The notes beneath the pieces are model-generated. The model was not told the DNA's origin, did not search any database, and worked only from the letters and a program-made list of their open reading frames with translations. Shown here one piece after another: positions 1-6,469 of a DNA stretch of 7,415 nucleotides (the first letter of the stretch is position 1; each line of letters begins with the position of its first letter). The position numbers and the translations under genes are program-made. The stretch comes from JBLIOB01 sp047639575. Its GTDB lineage: Bacteria; Bacteroidota; Bacteroidia; Flavobacteriales_D; Parvicellaceae. The stretch spans positions 1-7,415 of the forward strand of contig JBLIOB010000216.1 of the NCBI GenBank assembly GCA_047639575.1, given 5' to 3'.

Positions 1-772
1 GGTTTTTACTGTCTAACATTTGAGCGTATGTTAATACTGCTCCTGACCAGCCGGCTTTGTTCCATTGTCCTATAGGTAAGGAATGTTTTTCCAAAATATT
101 CAAATCAACTTCAGGCCATATATTAACATAGACATAGGGCTCTTCTACGCCTTCATCTCCTGGAGATAATCCTACCCCAATACTTTTTAAAATCTCACCT
201 TCCGAATCAGTTTTCAAGGGTATTAAGGTCGCTAAGTCGAAATGATGGGGCCAACATCTTATATCAAAAGCTTCCTTCCAGTTTGTGAGCACAATCCGTA
301 ATGAGTTTTGAGTGTTTTGATAAAGGTCGGCATACTCCTGAAGTGCTTGTTTATCAACAACCAAAGCCTCAGAGTAGTCATAGTTCTCTATTTCATAAGG
401 TAAATCAAGGCTTATATGATCAGCTTTAATGCCTAACTCTGCAAGGTTCTGTTTTAACCATACCAACCCTTCATTTACAGACATTCCTGATAAGCAACAA
501 GCAGATTTTTGATCACCTTCTAGTTCTATGTATAATTCGAAAACAGTGAATGAGAGCCCAACTTTAAATGCACCATCATCATTTACAAACGGCAAAGACT
601 CTAGCGATTTGATGCTGCTATTCCATACTAAACTAGCAGTTCCATCGGTTGGGTCGTGCGGTAACATATTTCTCGGAAAAGCACCAACTAATTGAACTGC
701 CTGATGCAAGGCTTTCCTATTTTCCCTTAGTATGGCTAAATCTAATCCCGTTACATTTTTCCAATTACTCAT
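1..772 (-). CDS. Conserved protein of unknown function, 3' end beyond window
   Basis: An open frame of 257 codons starts at ATG 772-770 (MSNWKNVTG...) and reaches the left edge without a stop, so the C-terminus is missing. It begins 9 nt after the stop of the outer-membrane protein gene and is probably the third gene of that transcription unit. There is no signal peptide or membrane segment, so it is probably cytoplasmic. Strong family-like motifs are visible: WPHHFDLATL (about residues 175-184), LSPGDEGVEEPYVYVNIWP (about 201-222 with the following residues) and GWSGAVLTYAQML near the edge. This HHFD...SPGDE..EPY pattern reminds me of uncharacterised DUF5996-type proteins, but that assignment is from memory and tentative. 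The adjacent histidines plus Asp could bind a metal or a ligand, which is inference only. Codon use and AT content match its neighbours. The reading frame is confidently coding; its function is unknown. Confidence 0.85.
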   Translation of the reverse strand, partial: MSNWKNVTGLDLAILRENRKALHQAVQLVGAFPRNMLPHDPTDGTASLVWNSSIKSLESLPFVNDDGAFKVGLSFTVFELYIELEGDQKSACCLSGMSVNEGLVWLKQNLAELGIKADHISLDLPYEIENYDYSEALVVDKQALQEYADLYQNTQNSLRIVLTNWKEAFDIRCWPHHFDLATLIPLKTDSEGEILKSIGVGLSPGDEGVEEPYVYVNIWPEVDLNILEKHSLPIGQWNKAGWSGAVLTYAQMLDSKN

Positions 773-781
773 AGTTTTTAT

Positions 782-1315
782 TTATTCATGTTCTGTTTTC
801 TTTCCAAAAGTGAAAAAGGCTCCAACAAGGAACGAGTTCTGACTTATATCACTAAAAAGTCTGTCAAACTCTCCAAAAAACATCCACCTATTTACATTTT
901 TATGAAAACCGAAACCCAAGTTCGTTCCAAATTCTTCGGCTTTATGTGTTTCCGTATGTATCGATGATATATCTGTGATTTCTTCATTCACAAAGCTCAT
1001 ATTAAGACCTACCAATGGATAAAAGCCCCATGATTCATTGAGTTCAAATATGTAGTGCAAGTTAAAATTGACTTCTCTCAACCTTTCGGAAATTTCTTCA
1101 CCTCCAATAGTTACCTTTTTCTTACTAAACTGAGAGAATTCAGGCCCAAAACAAATTTTATTGTTTTTCATGTTATAATATGCTCTGGCATGACCTCCAA
1201 ACTCTTCAATATCATTACCATAGATCAATGCACCACCAAGGCTATACGATTGACTTAATACATCTTTAAGACTTATACTAGTCAGTATTACGGTTACAAG
1301 TATTATAGTTTTCAT
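782..1315 (-). CDS. Small outer-membrane beta-barrel-like protein (177 aa)
   Basis: The product starts with a signal peptide: Lys2, a hydrophobic core IILVTVILTSISL, and a likely cleavage after SQ at about residue 22, an ending common in Bacteroidota. The mature part of about 155 residues alternates short polar turns with amphipathic strands rich in aromatic residues and glycine (GGHARAYYNM, EVNFNLHYIF, GFYPLVGLNMSF, FGTNLGFGFH, RWMFFGEFDRLF). It ends in SFLVGAFFTFGKK, the aromatic last strand expected of a small eight-stranded barrel. It should therefore sit in the outer membrane. It lies 12 nt downstream of the Rieske-ThDP gene and 9 nt upstream of the next gene, so it is probably co-transcribed. 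No enzyme motif is visible. The ligand or function is unknown; it could be a structural or stress-related porin-like protein. The fold class is fairly secure, the role is not. Confidence 0.8.
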   Translation of the reverse strand: MKTIILVTVILTSISLKDVLSQSYSLGGALIYGNDIEEFGGHARAYYNMKNNKICFGPEFSQFSKKKVTIGGEEISERLREVNFNLHYIFELNESWGFYPLVGLNMSFVNEEITDISSIHTETHKAEEFGTNLGFGFHKNVNRWMFFGEFDRLFSDISQNSFLVGAFFTFGKKTEHE

Positions 1316-1327
1316 TCTTGAATTCCT

Positions 1328-3274
1328 TTAAATAAGTGAAACATCTGTCATTACTTCCAATAGAGCCGGACCTTTTTGTTCAAATAAAGCTTTCATATTG
1401 CTATTTAATTCTTCCCTAGAAGTAACTCTCTGAGACCATGCTCCACATGACTTGACATATTCTGAGAAATTAGGGTTACTAAGATTAGTCTGCCATACAT
1501 CGAATTCTCCTGCTCTTTGCTCCTTGGATATTTTTCCTAATTCTCCATTGTTTAATATGATGATTTTTACTGGCATCTGGTATTTTACTAATGTAGTTAT
1601 TTCCGCTAGATACTGACAAAAACCTCCATCTCCTGCTACCGCAACTATTGGTCGACTTTCACCAACTGCAGCAAAAGCACCCATGGAAGCTGGTACTGCA
1701 AATCCGATAGAACCTAAATATCCTGACATTAGGAAATCGTGTTTATCGCATTCAAAATATCTACCAAAAGAGTAGGCGTTGTTTCCAACATCAACACACA
1801 TTACTGCATTCTTGGGAGCCAGTTCATTCATAGCCTCAAATACAGCGACTGAACTCACACCTTTTCCGTGATCTTCTGCTAAACGTTTTACTTTTTCTTC
1901 TTTCCACAACTTCCATCTTTCTGCAATTTCAACTCTTTGATCTACGGTATTCATCTTTCCTTCGAGCGCTTTTTTGAATAGCTTCATCGTGGCAGATATC
2001 TCGCCCCAAACTGGAACATCAATTTTATGAAACTTGCTCAATGCCAACTCATCGAAATCAACTTGGATGGTTGGTTTATGATCTGTGATTCCAGTATGAT
2101 TGGAAAATGAGGCCCCTAAAACGAGTAGTAAATCACACTCATTCATAAACCAGGAAGCCACTGGCGTGCCACTTCTACCTAATACGCCACATCCCAATTC
2201 ATGATTATCACCAATCAGTCCTTTTCCTTTAAAAGTGGTCAATACCGGAGCATTACAACTTTCAGCAAATGCTTTGATCTGATCCATATGAAACCTTGCC
2301 CCATGACCAACAACGATTACCGGTTTTTTGGAATTTTTAAGTAGTTCAACAGCTGAATTTACCGCTTCTTCAGGTGGGTTAATTTGCTGCAATGCCATTC
2401 TACCTTCAGGACTAGAAGGTAGCGAGTTTGCAGGTGCAGCAGTTTCTTGTACTTCATCTGGAAATGTCAAATGAGACACATCACGTTTGATAATAGCATG
2501 TTTGACAGCTAAGCCCATTAATTCTCCATGCTTGGAATTCCCTTGTACACGCTGGTTAAATTCGGCAACCGTATCAAAGGCTCTTACCAAGTCAACCTCT
2601 TGAAAATTACCTGTCCCAACGACTTGTGTAGCTACTTGTCCAGTCAATGCTAAAACCGGAGCTCTATCTACTTTGGCATCCCAAAGTCCTGTATAAAGGT
2701 TTGTAGCCCCTGGCCCAGCAATTGTAAAGCAGGCGGCAGGTTTTCCTGTTAGTTTTCCATAGGCTGAACATGCAAAAGCAGCTGCTCCTTCATGTCTAAT
2801 TCCGTAAAAAGTCAAGTTACCTTTGGCCTCTTGCCTTCTCATAGCATCAGCAAAACCGAGGTTGGAATGTCCAACCATACCAAATACCTTGTTTACTCCC
2901 CAATTGACCATAGACTCTACCATCACATCAGAAATGGTTGTTTCATGATCATCCTCTTCTTCAAGACCCACAAAAATGGTATTGCCTTCTTCTTTCAACT
3001 GATAAACAGGTACACCGCCATCATCAAAGCCAGGAGCCTTCCCGGTACAGGGATGAAAGTCCCAACCATGCCATGGACATCTCAATACACCAGCCTCAAT
3101 AGAGCCTTCTCCCAAGGGTCCTTTTTGGTGGGGACATTGATTATCTAATGCTGTATATTTTCCTTCGAAATGAGTCAGGCAGATACCTTTATGACCAGCA
3201 GTAACGGTCATAACTCTTCCTTCTAGCAATTCTGTTTTATCTTCTAATACTTTATGCCAAACAGTTTTTTTCAT
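1328..3274 (-). CDS. Rieske [2Fe-2S] ferredoxin domain fused to ThDP-dependent pyruvate oxidase/acetolactate synthase-like enzyme
   Basis: The 648-residue protein has two parts. Residues about 1-105 are a Rieske domain with ligands C47-x-H49-X16-C66-x-x-H69 (CPH and CPWHGW). Residues about 112-648 are a full three-domain ThDP enzyme. It has the catalytic glutamate in RHEGAAAFA (E162), the substrate/FAD-side motif AGPGATNLYTGLWDAKVDRAPVLALTGQV (from about 187), a central domain with VIVVGHGAR (319-327), and the ThDP/Mg motif GDG(548-550)-X24-NN(575-576). The C-terminal domain most resembles pyruvate oxidases (PoxB/YdaP type), but the membrane-binding tail of PoxB is absent. The expected chemistry is decarboxylation of a 2-oxoacid such as pyruvate, perhaps with electrons passing to the Rieske cluster; that transfer is inferred, and the substrate and FAD content are unproven. 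It is probably cytoplasmic, as no signal peptide is present. It is the first gene of its unit, with a candidate promoter motif ending 28 nt upstream. Acetolactate synthase or a sulfoacetaldehyde-type enzyme remain alternatives. Confidence 0.92.
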   Translation of the reverse strand: MKKTVWHKVLEDKTELLEGRVMTVTAGHKGICLTHFEGKYTALDNQCPHQKGPLGEGSIEAGVLRCPWHGWDFHPCTGKAPGFDDGGVPVYQLKEEGNTIFVGLEEEDDHETTISDVMVESMVNWGVNKVFGMVGHSNLGFADAMRRQEAKGNLTFYGIRHEGAAAFACSAYGKLTGKPAACFTIAGPGATNLYTGLWDAKVDRAPVLALTGQVATQVVGTGNFQEVDLVRAFDTVAEFNQRVQGNSKHGELMGLAVKHAIIKRDVSHLTFPDEVQETAAPANSLPSSPEGRMALQQINPPEEAVNSAVELLKNSKKPVIVVGHGARFHMDQIKAFAESCNAPVLTTFKGKGLIGDNHELGCGVLGRSGTPVASWFMNECDLLLVLGASFSNHTGITDHKPTIQVDFDELALSKFHKIDVPVWGEISATMKLFKKALEGKMNTVDQRVEIAERWKLWKEEKVKRLAEDHGKGVSSVAVFEAMNELAPKNAVMCVDVGNNAYSFGRYFECDKHDFLMSGYLGSIGFAVPASMGAFAAVGESRPIVAVAGDGGFCQYLAEITTLVKYQMPVKIIILNNGELGKISKEQRAGEFDVWQTNLSNPNFSEYVKSCGAWSQRVTSREELNSNMKALFEQKGPALLEVMTDVSLI

Positions 3275-3301
3275 GGTATAAATATTTAATTATCAATGTG
3301 T

Positions 3302-3329
3302 TTTATATTTTTTCAGACACCTTTATCAA
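3302..3329 (-). promoter_or_regulatory. Shared promoter/operator motif, copy 1 (before Rieske-ThDP gene)
   Basis: On the minus strand this reads TTGATAA, one extra A, GGTGTC, eight bases, TATAAA. The same three blocks, with the same 8-nt gap between GGTGTC and TATAAA, recur at 6368-6394 before the other Rieske gene. TTGATA and TATAAA are 16 nt apart, resembling -35/-10 elements, which would place the start of transcription about 20 nt before the ATG at 3274. The conserved GGTGTC between them is not part of a normal promoter and suggests an overlapping regulator site or an alternative sigma factor. It does not match the usual Bacteroidota housekeeping pattern (TTTG ... TAnnTTTG). Confidence 0.55.
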
Positions 3330-3370
3330 CAACCTGGACGAGAGCCACGGCAACATGAGTTAGGCTAAAT

Positions 3371-3439
3371 CTATTTATTCGATGCATGTATCGGAGCTTT
3401 TAAATCCCTATTAGTGGGTAAATCGAGCATATAAGTCAT
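3371..3439 (-). CDS. Possible 22-codon ORF overlapping the antiporter stop
   Basis: The antiporter's TAA stop overlaps an ATG by one base (TAATG), a classic arrangement for coupled re-initiation. The frame runs 22 codons (MTYMLDLPTNRDLK...) to TAG at 3373-3371. The peptide is hydrophilic, has no recognisable domain and matches no family that I know. A near-palindrome (CGATGCATGTATCG on the plus strand, 3380-3393) lies inside it. An ORF this short can arise by chance in 164 nt of intergenic DNA, so I consider it possible, not likely. Confidence 0.2.
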   Translation of the reverse strand: MTYMLDLPTNRDLKAPIHASNK

Positions 3440-4677
3440 TAACTTAATTTTTTTACTAGTTTTTCGATAGAAAGTCCCTGTACAATAATCGAAAATAAGA
3501 CGACTATATAAGTTATATAAAGAATCAATTCTCTATTCAGGTCTTCCGTTAATATCAATGCCAAAGCGATAGAAATACCACCTCTAAGTCCTGCCCAAGT
3601 TAAAATCATCAGCTCTGGTTTGGATGATTTATGCTCTTTTGAAATTATCAAATTGGTTATTAGCACTGAAATGTATCTTGCCATTAAAACCACTGGAATT
3701 GTGATAATTCCTAACAATATATATTTTGGCTCGAAACCAAGAACAAGAATTTCTAATCCTATTAAAACGAAGAGTACAGCATTCAAAACTTCATCAAGTA
3801 TTTTCCAAAAAGTATTCAAATTTTGTTTTAAGGCTTCTGGCATGTCTGGTTTAGCTAGACGATTACCAATCATTATACCTGCTATAACCATCGCAAGAGC
3901 TCCAGAAACGCCAATTAATGATGCTAAAGCATATCCAGCCATAACGATTCCTAAAGTGATATGTACCTCAATGACAGGTTCATCTTTGATGGATTTTAAG
4001 AAAAAGACTCCTAAAAGACCTAATAAAAGACCTAACACTATACCACCACCAGCTTCAACTAAAAACGCTTCTCCTATAGAACTCGCGGTAACTTCACCCC
4101 CATGAGCTGAACTACTTCCAGCCAATGCCAATAAGGATAAGAAAACAACAATGCCCACGCCATCATTAAATAATGATTCGCCTATAATTTTTATTTCCAG
4201 CTTCTTATTCACATTAGCCTTTTGTAACAAACTAAGTACCGCTACTGGATCCGTTGGAGATATTAATGCACCAAACACTAAACACTGTATGAACGTTATT
4301 TCTAATCCCGTTAATCCTGTGATCAGGTATATCAATGATCCAATAATAGAGGTAGAGATTAATACGCCCGCTGTGGCATATAAAATAACAGGAGCTTTCT
4401 CCTTTAATAAATTATTCAGGTTTACATGAATCGCTCCAGCAAATAGCAAGAAACTCAAAAGAAAATCGAATAGTATGGCCCGAAAGTCTATGGTTGTTAC
4501 AATACCACATACACTGTGAAACCATCCAATATTGAACAACTTTAAACTGCCAAGCAGTAGCGATACAATAATAGAAAGTATGAGTACTCCAATAGTTGGT
4601 GGTAATTTCAAAAACTTGTGATTTGCGTAAGACAGCAGTGCTGAAACCGCAACAATCAGTGTAAATACTTCAAACAT
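3439..4677 (-). CDS. CPA1-family cation (Na+/K+):proton antiporter, NhaP-like
   Basis: This 412-residue protein is almost entirely hydrophobic, with about 12 membrane segments, and belongs in the inner membrane. It has the monovalent cation:proton antiporter signatures: PTDPVAVLSLL (T142-D143, the unwound helix), GESLFNDGVGIVVF with the Asn171-Asp172 pair typical of electroneutral CPA1 exchangers, GVSGALAMVIAGIMIGN (256-272), and GLRGGISIALAL with conserved Arg365. It expels Na+ (or K+) in exchange for H+ and so controls pH and salt balance; the preferred ion cannot be told from sequence. The long cytoplasmic C-terminal regulatory domain seen in many relatives is absent, as the protein ends a few residues after the last helix. 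The ATG lies only 2 nt after the stop of the Rieske-glutamate-synthase gene, implying translational coupling and co-regulation. The family call is secure. Confidence 0.95.
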   Translation of the reverse strand: MFEVFTLIVAVSALLSYANHKFLKLPPTIGVLILSIIVSLLLGSLKLFNIGWFHSVCGIVTTIDFRAILFDFLLSFLLFAGAIHVNLNNLLKEKAPVILYATAGVLISTSIIGSLIYLITGLTGLEITFIQCLVFGALISPTDPVAVLSLLQKANVNKKLEIKIIGESLFNDGVGIVVFLSLLALAGSSSAHGGEVTASSIGEAFLVEAGGGIVLGLLLGLLGVFFLKSIKDEPVIEVHITLGIVMAGYALASLIGVSGALAMVIAGIMIGNRLAKPDMPEALKQNLNTFWKILDEVLNAVLFVLIGLEILVLGFEPKYILLGIITIPVVLMARYISVLITNLIISKEHKSSKPELMILTWAGLRGGISIALALILTEDLNRELILYITYIVVLFSIIVQGLSIEKLVKKLS

Positions 4678-4679
4678 AA

Positions 4680-6293
4680 TTATTTGATTCCGGCATAATT
4701 AACACCTGTGAGCTTATAGAGATCCCAGTCAAAAGTAGATAAGTCGTCCTTGTTGAATTTACTTATATCATCATAGCCACATGATCGAGCGATTACTTTG
4801 ATCAAATCGTTACTTGCGCTGAAGAAGTTGTTCAATTGATCAGCAGATTTTTCTATGATAAGTCTGGACCTAAGGCTTTCTTTTTGAGTGGCTATTCCCA
4901 CTGGACAGTTGTTGGTATGACAGGCACGCATGCCTAAGCAGCCAATAGCTTGTATAGCAGAATTGGAGACAGCAATGGCATCAGCTCCAAGCATGAGTGC
5001 TTTTGCAAAGTCTTCAGCTATTCTGAGTCCTCCTGTTATAACCAAAGAGACATCTTTTACGCCATTATCATCCATGAACTTTCTGGCTCGTGCCAACGCC
5101 GGAATGGTAGGGACATTTATATTGTTTCTTAATACGGTAGGCGCAGCACCTGTTCCTCCACCACGACCATCCAAGATGATATAATCAGCTCCTGCATTCA
5201 AAGCAAATTCTAAGTCTTTTTCTATATGGCTTGCCGCCAATTTATAACCCACCGGAACTCCACCAGATACCTCTCTTACTCTCGCAGAAAAGTCCTTGAA
5301 ATCTTCTATGCCATTGAATTCTGGAAACGTTGCTGGGCTAATTGCCGATACACCTGGCTCCAAACCTCTTACTTTAGCAATTTCACCTTGAACTTTATTT
5401 CCTGGAAGGTGACCACCAGTTCCTGTTTTGGCTCCTTGTCCTCCTTTAAAATGAAACGCTTGTACTTTTTCTAACTTATCCCATGAAAAACCGAATTGAG
5501 CAGATGCTAATTCATAAAGATATCTGGAGTTACTTGCTTGTTCATCTGGTAGCATGCCACCTTCACCTGAACAAATTCCGGTACCAGCTTTTTCAGCTCC
5601 TTTAGCAAGTGCAATTTTAGCTTCTCTGGATAAAGCGCCAAAACTCATGTCCGATACAAACAAAGGAATATCGAGCACCAAAGGCTTCTTCGCCTTTGGA
5701 CCAATCACTACTTTAGTAGCTACATCTGCTTCATCTAGTAGCGGTTTCTTCCACATTTGAGCTGGCAAGAACTGTAAGTTTTCCCATTTTGGCAAAGTAT
5801 TTCTATCTACACCCATAGCTTCTGTAAAGCCGTGATGTCCCAATTTTTTTAACCCATTTTTAGCCAATTCACCAATTTCTCGGGTGTAAGGCTCAGTAGC
5901 CTCAGGATGTGTGTCGGCATATACGCCTTGATATTCTTCTCTTTGGAATGGTTGTGGGTTTTCTTTTTCAAAAGCTAGGACTTCTGCCTTATCTACCCAA
6001 ACAGATCCATCTTTAATGATCTCATTGAATTTATGTAAACGCTCACTATTATTATAGGCACTTATTCCTGTATCTAATCTATAGTCCCAATTGTGAAGTC
6101 CGCAGACAATATCATCTCCAACCACAACCCCATCTGACATTAGTGCTCCTCGGTGCTGACACCTACCATATAATACAGATATTTTATCTCCATATTTTAC
6201 CAATACCAAGTCGGTATTTTCTACTAGGGCGTGAACGGGTTTCTTTTCTTCAAGAGCCTCAATTTTGGCAAGCTGTATAAGTTGATTACTCAT
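4680..6293 (-). CDS. Rieske [2Fe-2S] domain fused to FMN/3Fe-4S glutamate-synthase-type domain
   Basis: The protein has 537 residues. The N-terminal ~105 form a Rieske-type ferredoxin domain with ligands C45-x-H47-X16-C64-x-x-H67 (RCQHRG, CGLHNWD). After a linker, residues about 150-510 are the FMN-binding TIM barrel of glutamate synthase: LFVSDMSFGALSREAKIALA (211-230), GTGICSGEGGM (237-247), KGGQGAKTGTGGHLPGNKV (283-301), DGRGGGTGAAP (375-385) and ITGGLR. They are followed by C452-x5-C458-x4-C463-PVGIATQ, the spacing of the 3Fe-4S cluster of GltB. The N-terminal glutaminase domain and the C-terminal GXGXG domain of full GltB are missing, so it cannot release ammonia from glutamine itself. 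It probably moves electrons among the Rieske centre, FMN and 3Fe-4S, but the substrate is unknown and glutamate formation is unproven. It is the first gene of its unit and is coupled to the antiporter. Cytoplasmic. Confidence 0.92.
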   Translation of the reverse strand: MSNQLIQLAKIEALEEKKPVHALVENTDLVLVKYGDKISVLYGRCQHRGALMSDGVVVGDDIVCGLHNWDYRLDTGISAYNNSERLHKFNEIIKDGSVWVDKAEVLAFEKENPQPFQREEYQGVYADTHPEATEPYTREIGELAKNGLKKLGHHGFTEAMGVDRNTLPKWENLQFLPAQMWKKPLLDEADVATKVVIGPKAKKPLVLDIPLFVSDMSFGALSREAKIALAKGAEKAGTGICSGEGGMLPDEQASNSRYLYELASAQFGFSWDKLEKVQAFHFKGGQGAKTGTGGHLPGNKVQGEIAKVRGLEPGVSAISPATFPEFNGIEDFKDFSARVREVSGGVPVGYKLAASHIEKDLEFALNAGADYIILDGRGGGTGAAPTVLRNNINVPTIPALARARKFMDDNGVKDVSLVITGGLRIAEDFAKALMLGADAIAVSNSAIQAIGCLGMRACHTNNCPVGIATQKESLRSRLIIEKSADQLNNFFSASNDLIKVIARSCGYDDISKFNKDDLSTFDWDLYKLTGVNYAGIK

Positions 6294-6367
6294 AGGATAT
6301 AAATGGGTTAAATGAACAATTGCAATATGGTCTATCCTTACAATTTAGTCAATATTATTCTATTGGG

Positions 6368-6394
6368 TTTATACTTCAGACGACACCTTATCAA
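6368..6394 (-). promoter_or_regulatory. Shared promoter/operator motif, copy 2 (before Rieske-GltS gene)
   Basis: The minus strand reads TTGATAA, GGTGTC, eight bases, TATAAA; the plus strand reads TTTATA-N8-GACACC-TTATCAA. It matches the copy at 3302-3329 in all 19 block positions, differing by one base in the gap between GGTGTC and TTGATAA. TTGATA and TATAAA are 15 nt apart here. The TATAAA ends 75 nt before the ATG at 6293, so the leader would be about 65-70 nt, longer than for copy 1. Co-regulation of the two Rieske fusion units is the simplest explanation. Confidence 0.55.
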
Positions 6395-6406
6395 TAATAA
6401 TTATTG
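6392..6406. repeat. 15-bp AT-rich palindrome touching the promoter motif
   Basis: CAATAATAATTATTG is a perfect palindrome with 7-bp arms around a central A. It overlaps the upstream edge of the TTGATAA block of the promoter motif copy. The position suits a regulator site, but in AT-rich DNA such a palindrome can occur by chance, and copy 1 has no equivalent. Confidence 0.35.
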
Positions 6407-6441
6407 GCATTTAGTTCCATTTATTATATAAATATTCATTC

Positions 6442-6469
6442 ATTATCGAAAACTAAAATTTCGGATAAT
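6442..6469. repeat. Inverted repeat, 10-bp stem with one bulged base
   Basis: The left arm ATTATCGAAA (6442-6451) and right arm TTTC-g-GATAAT (6459-6469) pair over 10 bp with a single extra G, around a 7-nt loop. It lies near the middle of the divergent intergenic region, about 75 nt upstream of the shared promoter motif. It could be an operator serving either direction. It is not a good terminator, because the stem is AT-rich and no gene ends beside it. Confidence 0.4.

Noticed and set aside
2792..3148. Plus-strand open frame of 118 codons opposite the Rieske-ThDP gene
   Set aside because: It lies wholly inside a strongly supported minus-strand gene with catalytic motifs, and its translation has no domain-like pattern. 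The same holds for plus-strand frames at 1055-1258, 3620-4105, 4151-4429, 4930-5184, 4950-5132, 5226-5474 and 5554-5760, and the minus-strand frame at 6832-7062 inside the RidA gene.
3320..3362. Partial resemblance to a SAM-I riboswitch on the plus strand (TTATCAA ... CGGCAAC)
   Set aside because: The central GAGGGA...GGCCC core is missing, and no plus-strand gene lies downstream; the region continues into the antisense of the antiporter gene.
3380..3393. Near-palindrome CGATGCATGTATCG as a terminator for the antiporter unit
   Set aside because: The stem would have only about 4 good pairs around a tiny loop and is not followed by a U-run. No convincing intrinsic terminator was found after any gene in the window.
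3401..3423. CCC...GGG pairing in the spacer (TCCCTATTAGTGGG) as a hairpin
   Set aside because: Only three G-C pairs match before mismatches; too weak to support a structure.
3275..3438. TPP riboswitch upstream of the ThDP enzyme gene
   Set aside because: The conserved CUGAGA and the second conserved core of a THI element are not present on the minus strand, and 164 nt of mostly AT-rich spacer shows no such fold.
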